DNA of 64,000 nucleotides from NCBI RefSeq assembly GCF_027307225.1, contig NZ_DAHUXJ010000097.1, positions 1 through 64,000 of the forward strand, written 5' to 3'. Of the stretch, positions 55,919 to 64,000 are shown piece by piece. How positions within the stretch are numbered: position 1 is the stretch's first letter; each line of letters starts with the position of its first letter. Made by a program: the position numbers and the translations under genes. The notes under the pieces were generated by a model. That model did not search any database and was not told where the DNA came from. It saw only the letters and a list, made by a program, of their open reading frames with translations. This DNA is from Bradyrhizobium sp. GTDB taxonomy: Bacteria > Pseudomonadota > Alphaproteobacteria > Rhizobiales > Xanthobacteraceae.

Positions 55919-56021
55919 TTGTCATCGCCCGGCTTGACCGGGCGATCCAGTACGCCGCGGCGGTAGCGCTCATCGAAAGGTCTCTGGAATACTAGATGCC
56001 CCGCTTTCGCGGGGCATGACG
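55919..56021. repeat. Palindromic intergenic repeat (tgtcatcgcccggcttgaccgggcgatccagta...ctagatgccccgctttcgcggggcatgac)
   Basis: Local hairpins cgcccggcttgaccgggcg and gccccgctttcgcggggc with complementary ends. Confidence 0.75.
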
Positions 56022-56069
56022 GCGCTCCGAGCGCATACAGCGTCAGCAAATCGATGGATGCTTCCCGCC

Positions 56070-56906
56070 TCAATTCCCCTTGAACACGGGCTTCTGCTTG
56101 GCGGCAAAGGCCTCGAAGGCGCGGGTGAAGTCTTCCGTCGTCATGCACAGCGCCTGCGCGATGGCCTCGGCCTCGATCGCCTCTTCCACCGACATCGCCC
56201 ACTCCATCGCCAGCATCCGCTTGGTCATGGTGTTGGCAAATGTCGGCCCTGCCGCGATGTCCTTTGCCACCGCATGCGCCTGCAGCAGCACCTCGGATGG
56301 CGCGACAATACGGCTGAAGAAGCCCCAGCGCTCGCCCTCCTCCGCACTCATGAAGCGGCCGGTGTAGAGCAACTCCGAGGCGCGCGCCTGGCCGATGATG
56401 CGCGGCAGGATCGCGCACGCGCCCATGTCGCAGCCGGCAAGCCCGACCTTGTTGAACAGGAACGCGACCTTCGCGCCGGTGGCGGCTAACCGCATGTCGG
56501 ACGCCATCGCAATGATCGCACCTGCACCGGCGCAGATGCCTTCGACGGCGGAGACGATCGGCTGCGGACAGGCGCGCATCGCCTTCACGAGATCGCCGGT
56601 CATGCGGGTAAAGGCGGTCAGCCCCTTGGTGTCCATTTTGACGAGCGGCCCGATGATCTCGAACACGTCACCGCCGGAAGAAAAGTTGCCGCCGGCGCCG
56701 GAGACGACCACGGCCTTCACTTCGTCATCGAAACCACATGCGCGGAAGAAGTCCGTCAGTTCGCGGTAGCTTTCAAAGGTCAGCGGATTTTTGCGCTCGG
56801 GACGGTTGAGCGTCACGCTGGCGACGTTTCCTTCGACCTTCAGCAGAAAATGCCGCGGCTGATATTGCGCGAGCGGCGTTGTGACGGGATTGGCTGGCTG
56901 GCTCAT
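56070..56906 (-). CDS. Enoyl-CoA hydratase family protein
   Basis: [67 protein letters not shown]. Confidence 0.93.
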   Translation of the reverse strand: MSQPANPVTTPLAQYQPRHFLLKVEGNVASVTLNRPERKNPLTFESYRELTDFFRACGFDDEVKAVVVSGAGGNFSSGGDVFEIIGPLVKMDTKGLTAFTRMTGDLVKAMRACPQPIVSAVEGICAGAGAIIAMASDMRLAATGAKVAFLFNKVGLAGCDMGACAILPRIIGQARASELLYTGRFMSAEEGERWGFFSRIVAPSEVLLQAHAVAKDIAAGPTFANTMTKRMLAMEWAMSVEEAIEAEAIAQALCMTTEDFTRAFEAFAAKQKPVFKGN

Positions 56907-56920
56907 CCTTACTTCCTTTC

Positions 56921-57002
56921 GTCGTTCCGGGATGGTGCGAAGCACCAGACCCGGAATCTCGAGATTCCGGATTCGATGCTGTCGCATCGCTCCGGAATGA
57001 CA
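56921..57002. repeat. GTC(A/G)TTCCGGGATGG...CCGGAATGAC palindromic intergenic repeat
   Basis: gtcgttccgggatggtgcgaagcaccagacccggaatctcgagattccgg...ctccggaatgac. Confidence 0.9.
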
Positions 57003-57024
57003 TCAAAATTTGGTTGCCGACGCA

Positions 57025-57786
57025 TCAAATCTCCCCGCCGGCGACCGCAATCGCCTGGCCTGTGACAGCCGCGGCGCCCTCGCCACACAGCCACAATACG
57101 CTGTCGGCGACTTCCTGCGGCGATACGAGGCGGCCTTGCGGATTGTGTTTGGTCAATTCCGCGACGGCTTGCGCGCGGTCGCGGCCGGTCTTTTTCATGA
57201 TGGTATCGATCGAGCCTGCGACCAGATCGGTGTCCGTGAAGCCTGGACAAACCGCATTGACGGTGATGCGCGTCGGTGCCAGTTCGAGCGCCAGCGAACG
57301 CACAAGTCCGATCGCCGCGTGCTTGGCAGCCGCATAGGCGCTGACGTAGGCGTAGCCTTTCAGGCCCGCGGTCGAGGCGATCACGACAATGCGGCCAAAG
57401 GGCCGCGAGCGCATCGACGGCAGCACGGCCTGGATGCTGTTCACCACGCCCATGAAATTGACGTCCATCATGCGCTTGAACAGCGCTGCATCCGATTTGG
57501 CGAAGGGTGCGGACTCCGCCGCGCCGGCATTGGCAATCAGGATATCGATCGGCTGTCGCGCGGCCGCTTGCGCGATCGCCGCAGCAACGGCGGCCTGGTC
57601 GGTGACATCGGCGGCGGCGGAAAAGCGGGCGTTACCTTGCGCAACCAGCCCTTCAAGGGCCGCACTCTGACGGCCAAGCGCGGTGACGACAGCGCCTGTC
57701 TTGCTCAGCGTCGAAGCGATTTCGCGGCCAATGCCACGCGCTGCGCCGGTTACGACCGCATGTGGGGAATGCGGCAGTCCTGCCAT
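57025..57786 (-). CDS. SDR family oxidoreductase (3-hydroxyacyl-CoA dehydrogenase-like)
   Basis: AVVTGAARGIGREIASTLSKTGAVVTALGRQ; ASTAGLKGYAYVSAYAAAKHAAIGLVRSLALELA. Confidence 0.93.
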   Translation of the reverse strand: MAGLPHSPHAVVTGAARGIGREIASTLSKTGAVVTALGRQSAALEGLVAQGNARFSAAADVTDQAAVAAAIAQAAARQPIDILIANAGAAESAPFAKSDAALFKRMMDVNFMGVVNSIQAVLPSMRSRPFGRIVVIASTAGLKGYAYVSAYAAAKHAAIGLVRSLALELAPTRITVNAVCPGFTDTDLVAGSIDTIMKKTGRDRAQAVAELTKHNPQGRLVSPQEVADSVLWLCGEGAAAVTGQAIAVAGGEI

Positions 57787-57833
57787 ACGCCACCTCCCCG
57801 AATGATTTCAAAGGACGACGAAGGTTCGGATAT

Positions 57834-57849
57834 ATTTTATACTTCAAGC
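57834..57849. promoter_or_regulatory. Putative operator upstream of the SDR/enoyl-CoA hydratase genes
   Basis: ATTTTATACTTCAAGC, 48 nt upstream of the SDR start (57786). Confidence 0.5.
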
Positions 57850-57904
57850 TTTGGCAAACGAATCCGGCGGGGCGACGCCGTAAAATCCGGTGGCGAGATC
57901 TGGA

Positions 57905-58795
57905 TTATTTGGCCGGGCGTGCGCCGATCGCAACGGGCACTACCGGCACGCCTTGCGCCGGGGCCGGCGCGCGCACGGTGGCAGCCGCAACGTTCGGCGT
58001 GGAGGCGCGCCACTGTTCCGAGCCCAGTTTGCCTGCAACCACGAGCAGCACCGCGGCTAGCACCAGACGCAAGGCCGTTTCGGGAACGCGAACCGCGCAA
58101 TAGCTGCCGATGAGGATGCCGGGCAGCGAACCGATCAGGAGCACACCCAACAGCTGCCAATCGGTCGAACCCATGATCCAGTGGCCGATTCCTGCCACCA
58201 GCGTGAGCGGCACGGCGTGCGCAATATCGGAACCGACGATACGCGCCATCGGCAGTTGCGGATAAAGCAGGAGCAACGCGGTAACCCCGATTGCGCCGGC
58301 GCCGACGGATGAAATCGAGACCAGAACGCCGAGCACCACGCCGAGCAGCACCGTGGCACGCGCGATCGTCGCATCATCGTAATGTTTCATGCGCGCGCGC
58401 AGTTTGTCGATCATGAGCTTGCGGAAGACCAGCGACAGCGCGGTCAGCAACAAGGCGACAGAAAGCACCGAGTTGATCAGGCTGCGCAAGGCCCCGGTCG
58501 GCAGGTCAAGCCAGGCGAGAAACGCGAGCGTCACAATACTGGCGGGGATGCTGCCGGCGGCGAGCCGCAGTACCGCTCGCCAGTGAATGCTCCGCGCCCA
58601 GTTATGCACGAAGCTGCCGCCGGTCTTGGTGGCCGCGGCATACAACAGATCGGTGCCAACAGCAGTTGCCGGATGGATGCCGAACAGCAAGATCAAAAGG
58701 GGCGTCATCAGCGATCCGCCGCCGACGCCGGTCATACCGACGAGCACGCCAACGCCGAAGCCCGAAGCCACATAGACAGGATCGATCACGGGCAT
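57905..58795 (-). CDS. Sulfite exporter TauE/SafE family protein
   Basis: VYVASGFGVGVLVGMTGVGGGSLMTPLLILLFGIHPATAVGTDLLYAAATKTGG. Confidence 0.93.
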   Translation of the reverse strand: MPVIDPVYVASGFGVGVLVGMTGVGGGSLMTPLLILLFGIHPATAVGTDLLYAAATKTGGSFVHNWARSIHWRAVLRLAAGSIPASIVTLAFLAWLDLPTGALRSLINSVLSVALLLTALSLVFRKLMIDKLRARMKHYDDATIARATVLLGVVLGVLVSISSVGAGAIGVTALLLLYPQLPMARIVGSDIAHAVPLTLVAGIGHWIMGSTDWQLLGVLLIGSLPGILIGSYCAVRVPETALRLVLAAVLLVVAGKLGSEQWRASTPNVAAATVRAPAPAQGVPVVPVAIGARPAK

Positions 58796-59085
58796 CCCGC
58801 ACGTCTCGGCAGGGGCATTCGATCGCGCCCTTGCAACCCGGCAGCCATGGTGAAATCCCTCCACTGTCCCAACGAACAGAACGCCCTAAGATGCCCTTAG
58901 GATCCACCCATCAGGTAGGATTATATTTCCCCATGCGGCAATAGCATCCACGAAAAAAGCACAATCCTTCTATCCGCGACTAGCTACAGGTGATTCTGGC
59001 CTACGGAAGGATGCGCGACGAACCATCCCATTACTACCGTTCTGGCATGCCAATGGGCGGTCGAGGGGCGTGAATCGGGTCGACT

Positions 59086-61506
59086 TCAGGCGGCGTCGCG
59101 GCGCGGGCGGAAAATCACCGGCTGCTTGTCGAGCTCGGCCGCTGTCACCGGGCGGCCCAGCAGATAGCCTTGCGCAAAATTGACGCCGAGCGTCTTCAGC
59201 CCTTCGAGCTGCTCGACAGTCTCCACGCCTTCCGCCGTCACCGACATGTCGAGGCCGCGCGCCAGCGTGACGACCGAGGAGATGATAGCCGAACTCTTGT
59301 AATGCGCCGACAGGTTGCCCATGAAGGACTTGTCGATCTTGATCTTGTTGAACGGGAAGGTGGTCAGGCAGCTCAGCGAGGAATAGCCGGTGCCGAAATC
59401 GTCGAGCGCGAGCGAGACGCCGGTCGCGCTCAGCCGCTCCATGAAAGCGAGGTTTTCGGCCGCGCGCTCCAGCAGCACGGATTCGGTGATCTCGATTTCC
59501 AGCCGTTCCGGTGGCAATCCCGACTTCTTCAGCGCGGAGACGATCACGTCGAACAACTCCGCCTGTTTGAACTGCACCGGCGACAGATTGACCGAAACCC
59601 TGGTGTCCGCAGGCCAGAGCGTCGCGTCGTCGCAGGCCTGACGAATGATCCATTCGCCGAGCGCCACGATAAGCCCGGTTTCTTCGGCGAGCGGAATGAA
59701 CTGATCCGGCGGGATCAGGCCCCGCTCGGGATGACGCCAGCGGATCAACGCCTCGGCGCCGCGCCTGCGTCCGCTCTCGACGTCAAAGTACGCCTGGTAA
59801 TGAATCTCGAAATGGCAGCGCGCGATCGCATCCCGCAGATCGCCCTCAAGCGTGTTGCGCGCTTCGAGTTCGGCGGACATCGCCTCGTCGTAGACGGTGA
59901 AGCAGTTGCGGCCGGCGGATTTGGATCGGTACAGCGCCAGGTCCGCCTTTTTCAAGAGCTGTTCGCGATCCTCGCCATGCTCGGGCGCGAGCGCGATGCC
60001 GATGCTGGTGCCGATCTCGACCTGATGCCCGGGAAGATCGAACGGTTCGGCGATCAATTTCGAAATCCGGCTCGCCAGATCGATCGAATTGACGCGCTGA
60101 TCGTGATGAGCCGCCTGGATGATCGCGAATTCATCGCCGCCAAGCCGCGCCAGCACGTCGTCGCTTCGCAATGCCGATCGCAGCCGAACGGCTACCTGGC
60201 GCAGCAACGCGTCGCCCGCGGCGTGGCCAAGCGAGTCGTTGACATTCTTGAAACGATCGAGGTCGAGCATCAGGACCGAGAACACGCCGTGCAGATGCTG
60301 TTTCTGATCCGCGCCGGCCTGCTTCAGCTGCTCGAGAAAAAATGCCCGGTTCGGCAAGGCGGTCAGAATATCGGTCTGCGCGAGTTCGAGCACGCGGCGG
60401 TTTGCCAGCGCCAGCTCGCGCGAGTTGCGGCTGGCCATGCCGAGGTAGACGCAGAGGAAAATGGTGACGGCCCAGCCCGCGGCGAGCACGATGACAGCAC
60501 GGTCGTGGCGCGCCGTCAGATGCCCGCCGGCAGGCATGCCTTTGACCTGCCAGTTCGCATCTCCAATGCGAAGCGTGCCGGACCAGTGCGGTTCCTTCAT
60601 GAGCGCCTGTATCACTTGCGGCGCCGAGGAGATGGACGAATAGTCGGGCTGGGCCTGCTCCATGCCGCCAGGCGACGGCGGAAATGCAGTGAGGATGACG
60701 GCTGCGGATTCCGCCCTCGCGGTCCGGACCGATGTCAGCAGCGAGCCAAGATCGAACATGCCGATCACGAAGCCGGTCAGGTTGCGTCGGCGGTCGGCCA
60801 CGGTGGCGCGCGAAGTTCCCTTCACGTAGACCGGCACAACCGCGAGAACGCCGTGGTCGCCGCCATTGTCGTGCTTGAACAGCCGGGTGGGCACGACGGC
60901 GACCGCATCGGTGTCGCGCGCGCGTTCGAGCGTGGCCCAGCGGATCGGATCGGTGGCGTAGTCCATGCCGTAGACCGAAGACGTCTTCGGCTCGGTGGAG
61001 AACAGGATCGGGTAGTAGAAATCATTGTCCGGCGCGACGGAGACGGCCCCGCCCGACAGTGATTTGAAATGATAGGCCGGAATGCCATCACTGACGGCGG
61101 ACGCTTCGAATTCGGCGCGCTCCTTGCGATATACTTTCGGCAGCCAACTGACGCGAAGCACGCCCGGGTGATGTTCGAACAGCCGGCTGCCGAAAACCTC
61201 GAATTCGCTGCGCGTTACTTCCTCATTGGCGGATTCGAACAGCGTGCGCAGCGTGACCAGGCGGCCGACATATTCGTTGACGCCGTTCTGCATCTCGATG
61301 AGCTGGGTCGCGGCGACGCCCTCGAATTCGGTCCAGTTGGCGCGGCGCTCCCAGCGGGCGATGGCAAAGGCTGCAACGGTCGTGAGCAACAGGCCGATGC
61401 CTGCCGCAACCCAGGCAGGCCGGTTCGGTCCGGATCGCTGCGCGAACGCTTTCCTCCGACCGACCATGTTTTCCCTGCGATTCTCGCCGGGATCCCGACC
61501 GCTCAT
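59086..61506 (-). CDS. CHASE - GGDEF - EAL domain cyclic-di-GMP signalling protein
   Basis: Periplasmic CHASE-like region between two TMs; LARLGGDEFAII; GAEALIRWRHPERGLIPPDQFIPLAEETGLI; LDDFGTGYSSLSCL; AEGVETVEQLE. Confidence 0.94.
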   Translation of the reverse strand: MSGRDPGENRRENMVGRRKAFAQRSGPNRPAWVAAGIGLLLTTVAAFAIARWERRANWTEFEGVAATQLIEMQNGVNEYVGRLVTLRTLFESANEEVTRSEFEVFGSRLFEHHPGVLRVSWLPKVYRKERAEFEASAVSDGIPAYHFKSLSGGAVSVAPDNDFYYPILFSTEPKTSSVYGMDYATDPIRWATLERARDTDAVAVVPTRLFKHDNGGDHGVLAVVPVYVKGTSRATVADRRRNLTGFVIGMFDLGSLLTSVRTARAESAAVILTAFPPSPGGMEQAQPDYSSISSAPQVIQALMKEPHWSGTLRIGDANWQVKGMPAGGHLTARHDRAVIVLAAGWAVTIFLCVYLGMASRNSRELALANRRVLELAQTDILTALPNRAFFLEQLKQAGADQKQHLHGVFSVLMLDLDRFKNVNDSLGHAAGDALLRQVAVRLRSALRSDDVLARLGGDEFAIIQAAHHDQRVNSIDLASRISKLIAEPFDLPGHQVEIGTSIGIALAPEHGEDREQLLKKADLALYRSKSAGRNCFTVYDEAMSAELEARNTLEGDLRDAIARCHFEIHYQAYFDVESGRRRGAEALIRWRHPERGLIPPDQFIPLAEETGLIVALGEWIIRQACDDATLWPADTRVSVNLSPVQFKQAELFDVIVSALKKSGLPPERLEIEITESVLLERAAENLAFMERLSATGVSLALDDFGTGYSSLSCLTTFPFNKIKIDKSFMGNLSAHYKSSAIISSVVTLARGLDMSVTAEGVETVEQLEGLKTLGVNFAQGYLLGRPVTAAELDKQPVIFRPRRDAA

Positions 61507-61801
61507 CTTCGCCCTGCCAGAACGGGTGTCGCCACCAACAACTCTCTTATGACGCGAAGGTTGGTTAAAAAGCCTGTACTATCAGTGGGGATAGCACCGG
61601 GTTTGGGATACCGTAGTTAACGATGTCTGGGGTCGGCCTTGTCGGTCGGGCCGCTAGGGTTCCGGCGGAACAGAGGAACCGCCGTAGCTGCGCAAAAGCC
61701 GTGAAAAGACAGAGACCTGGAACCGCCGCGCCGCGCCGAAATTAGCGACCTCTTCACCGCAAGGCGGTAGCATTCGACTCGATCATTTAAAAGTAATCAT
61801 C

Positions 61802-62959
61802 ATGCATTCCATGCAACCCAGGATTTTGTGCGGCCCGATGCTTCTGTTGCTGGCGGGGCCAGCTCAGGCCGGCGAGGTCGGCGTCATGCCGGACCGGATC
61901 GTGTTTGGCCAGGCGGCCGCGCTGTCCGGCCCTTCCTCGGCGCTGGGGCAGAAGATGCGCCAGGGCATTCTGGCAGCCTTTGCCGAGGTCAACGCCAAGG
62001 GCGGCGTCCACGGCCGCTCGCTCCAACTGGTCAGCCGCGATGACGGCTACGACCCCGATCGCTCAGTCCAGCAGACGGTCAAGCTGCTTCACGAGGACAA
62101 GGTCTTCGCCCTGATCGGCGCCGTCGGCACGCCGACATCGGTGGTGACCGAGCCGATCGCAAAGGACGAAAACGTCCCCTTCATCGGTCCCTTCACCGGC
62201 GCGGGCTTCTTGCGGGAAAAAGATCTCGATAACGTCGTCAACATTCGCGCCAGCTACAGCGCCGAGGCCGAAGCCTGGGTGAAGCACCTAACCGAAGATC
62301 GGCACATCAAACGCATCGCAATCTTCTACCAGGACGATTCATACGGCCGCGATGGTCTCGCCGGCGTCAAGCAGGCGCTGGCCAAGCGCGGGATGGAGCT
62401 TGCGGCCGAAGCCACCTATGAGCGCAACACAACCGCGGTCGGCATGGCCATGCGCGTCCTCAAGCGCGCCGAGCCGGAAGCGGTGGTGATGGTCGGCACC
62501 TACGCGCCTTGCGCCGAATTCATCAAGCTCGCGCGGCAAAGCGGCTTCAACCCGGTCTTTGCCAATATCTCCTTCGTCGGCGCCGATGCGCTGGCCGAGA
62601 AGCTTGGCGCCGACGGCGCCGGCGTGATCGTCTCGCAGGTCGTCCCGTTCCCTTGGGATGCCTCCGTGAAAGTCGTCGCCGACTATCAGATTGCGGAAAA
62701 AGCGATCGATCCGGACCTGCCGCCGGATTTCGTCTCGCTGGAGGGCTACATCTGCGGCCGGCTCGCCGCAGCCGCCCTCGATATGGCCGGTCCCAACCCG
62801 ACGCGCGCGGGAATCCTGCGGGTCATCAACGAGGTCGGACAGTTCGACATCAGCGGCGACCATCTCACCGTCGGACAGAAGATGCGAGATGCGCCCGGGC
62901 GGGTCTTCCTTACGGTGATCCAGCCCGACGGCACGTTCAAGCCCGTCGACAAGCTGTAA
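61802..62959 (+). CDS. ABC transporter substrate-binding protein (Liv-type periplasmic binding fold)
   Basis: DRIVFGQAAALSGPSSALGQKMRQGILAAFAEVNAKGGVHGRSLQLVSRDDGYDPDRSVQQTVKLL. Confidence 0.92.
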   Translation: MHSMQPRILCGPMLLLLAGPAQAGEVGVMPDRIVFGQAAALSGPSSALGQKMRQGILAAFAEVNAKGGVHGRSLQLVSRDDGYDPDRSVQQTVKLLHEDKVFALIGAVGTPTSVVTEPIAKDENVPFIGPFTGAGFLREKDLDNVVNIRASYSAEAEAWVKHLTEDRHIKRIAIFYQDDSYGRDGLAGVKQALAKRGMELAAEATYERNTTAVGMAMRVLKRAEPEAVVMVGTYAPCAEFIKLARQSGFNPVFANISFVGADALAEKLGADGAGVIVSQVVPFPWDASVKVVADYQIAEKAIDPDLPPDFVSLEGYICGRLAAAALDMAGPNPTRAGILRVINEVGQFDISGDHLTVGQKMRDAPGRVFLTVIQPDGTFKPVDKL

Positions 62960-62988
62960 GGCTCAAGCAGCCAGAACTCGCCAGTGGT

Positions 62989-63090
62989 GGCCTCATCCCT
63001 TCGAGACGCGGCAAGAGCCGCTCCTCAGGATGAGGATGACTAATCCTCATGGTGAGGAGGCGCGCTCGCGCCGTCTCGAACCATGAGGCC
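62989..63090. repeat. CCTCATGGTGAGGAG-type intergenic palindromic doublet
   Basis: cctcatcccttcgagacgcggcaagagccgctcctcaggatgagg and cctcatggtgaggaggcgcgctcgcgccgtctcgaaccatgagg. Confidence 0.9.
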
Positions 63091-63099
63091 ACAAACAGC

Positions 63100-64000
63100 T
63101 CAGATTCGTTTCAACGCGGTCAGGATGACCTGCGGCGTCAGCGGAATCTCGGTAATGACAGCGCCGAACGGCTTGAGCGAATCGTTCACGGCATTGGCAA
63201 CGGCCGCGGCCGCACCGGCCGTCCCCGCTTCGCCCGCGCCCTTGGCACCGAGTTCGCTCTCGGACGTTGGCGATACCACATGGCCGATGTCGATGTCGGG
63301 CATCTCGCCCGACATCGGCACCAGATAGTCCGCCATGTTGGCGTTGGTGAGTTGACCGCGCTCGTCATAGATGCATTTTTCGAACAGCGCCGCGCCGAGC
63401 CCCTGCACCACACCGCCGCGGATTTGTTCGTCGACGAGCTGCGGATTGATGACGACGCCGCAATCTTCCACCACCCAGTGCTTCAGGAGTTTGACAAAGC
63501 CGGTGTCGATATCGACCTCGAGCCACGAAGCCTGCACTCCGTTGGTGAACGCGAAAGGGTACTGACGCGGCACAAAATGGCGCGTCGCCATCAGTTCCGG
63601 CTGAATCCCGGGCGGCAGCGTATCGGGACGGAAATAGACGATGCGCGCGAGTTCGTGCAATTCGATGCGGGGCGTGCCGTCGCCGGCATTCACCACCGCG
63701 TTGTTGGCGATATCGAGTTCGGCCGGCGTCGATTGCAGGATGGCGGCTGCGACGTCGAGGATGTTCTTGCGCAGGATCTTGGCGGCCTGAAGCGCTGCCT
63801 CGCCGCCGATGCCGGCGCCGCGCGAAGCCCAGGTGCCGCCGCCATAGGGTGTCTGGTCGGTATCGCCAAGGATGACGCGCACCTTCTCCATCGAAACGCC
63901 AAGCACACTGCCGACGATCTGCGCCGTCAGGGACTCCGAGCCCTGTCCCTGCTCGGTGATGCTGGTCTGGCAGACCACCGCACCTTGCGCGTCGAGCCGC
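63100..64000 (-). CDS. Xanthine dehydrogenase-family (CoxL-like) molybdopterin-binding subunit, C-terminal part (runs off window)
   Basis: QGQGSESLTAQIVGSVLGVSMEKVRVILGDTDQTPYGGGTWASRGAGIGGEAALQAA; VVEDCGVVINPQLVDEQIRGGVVQGLGAALFEKCIYDERGQL. Confidence 0.93.
   Translation of the reverse strand, partial: RLDAQGAVVCQTSITEQGQGSESLTAQIVGSVLGVSMEKVRVILGDTDQTPYGGGTWASRGAGIGGEAALQAAKILRKNILDVAAAILQSTPAELDIANNAVVNAGDGTPRIELHELARIVYFRPDTLPPGIQPELMATRHFVPRQYPFAFTNGVQASWLEVDIDTGFVKLLKHWVVEDCGVVINPQLVDEQIRGGVVQGLGAALFEKCIYDERGQLTNANMADYLVPMSGEMPDIDIGHVVSPTSESELGAKGAGEAGTAGAAAAVANAVNDSLKPFGAVITEIPLTPQVILTALKRI

Noticed and set aside
59170-61062. 630-aa plus-strand ORF
   Set aside because: Antisense to the GGDEF/EAL gene, no domain signature.
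1-64000. tRNA, rRNA, riboswitch or CRISPR features
   Set aside because: None recognised on reading; no tRNAscan/Infernal run was possible, so weak ncRNAs may be missed.

Overview
High-GC alphaproteobacterial chromosomal segment. Gene content and intergenic repeat types resemble Bradyrhizobium/Rhodopseudomonas-type Rhizobiales; this is an inference, since no marker gene was tested. No rRNA, tRNA, CRISPR array, prophage or transposase gene was found. Most of the window is catabolic and transport genes: a glyoxylate/2-hydroxyacid cluster (MFS, class-V aminotransferase, GntR, fused GlcD/Fe-S oxidoreductase, GlcG-like); several SDRs; a molybdopterin oxidoreductase; an MmgE/PrpD - SDR - binding-protein group; a two-subunit molybdenum hydroxylase coupled to an orphan ModA-like protein; a DctPQM TRAP system; an acyltransferase/SGNH pair; a Liv-type ABC operon with a fused LivG-LivF ATPase; an aryl-CoA (anthranilate/salicylate-type) degradation cluster with a MarR regulator; and a CHASE-GGDEF-EAL protein. 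The most unusual signal is a family of intergenic double-hairpin elements of about 165-170 bp. Five complete doublets are present, plus one single hairpin and several outer-arm remnants. Their hairpin ends are mostly CTAG, the linker is short and mostly AT-rich, and all ten hairpins carry a 3-4 nt T-rich insertion only on the arm facing the linker. Paired compensatory changes between copies support the fold. A second notable signal is a shared motif of about 16 bp upstream of genes in the aryl-CoA cluster.
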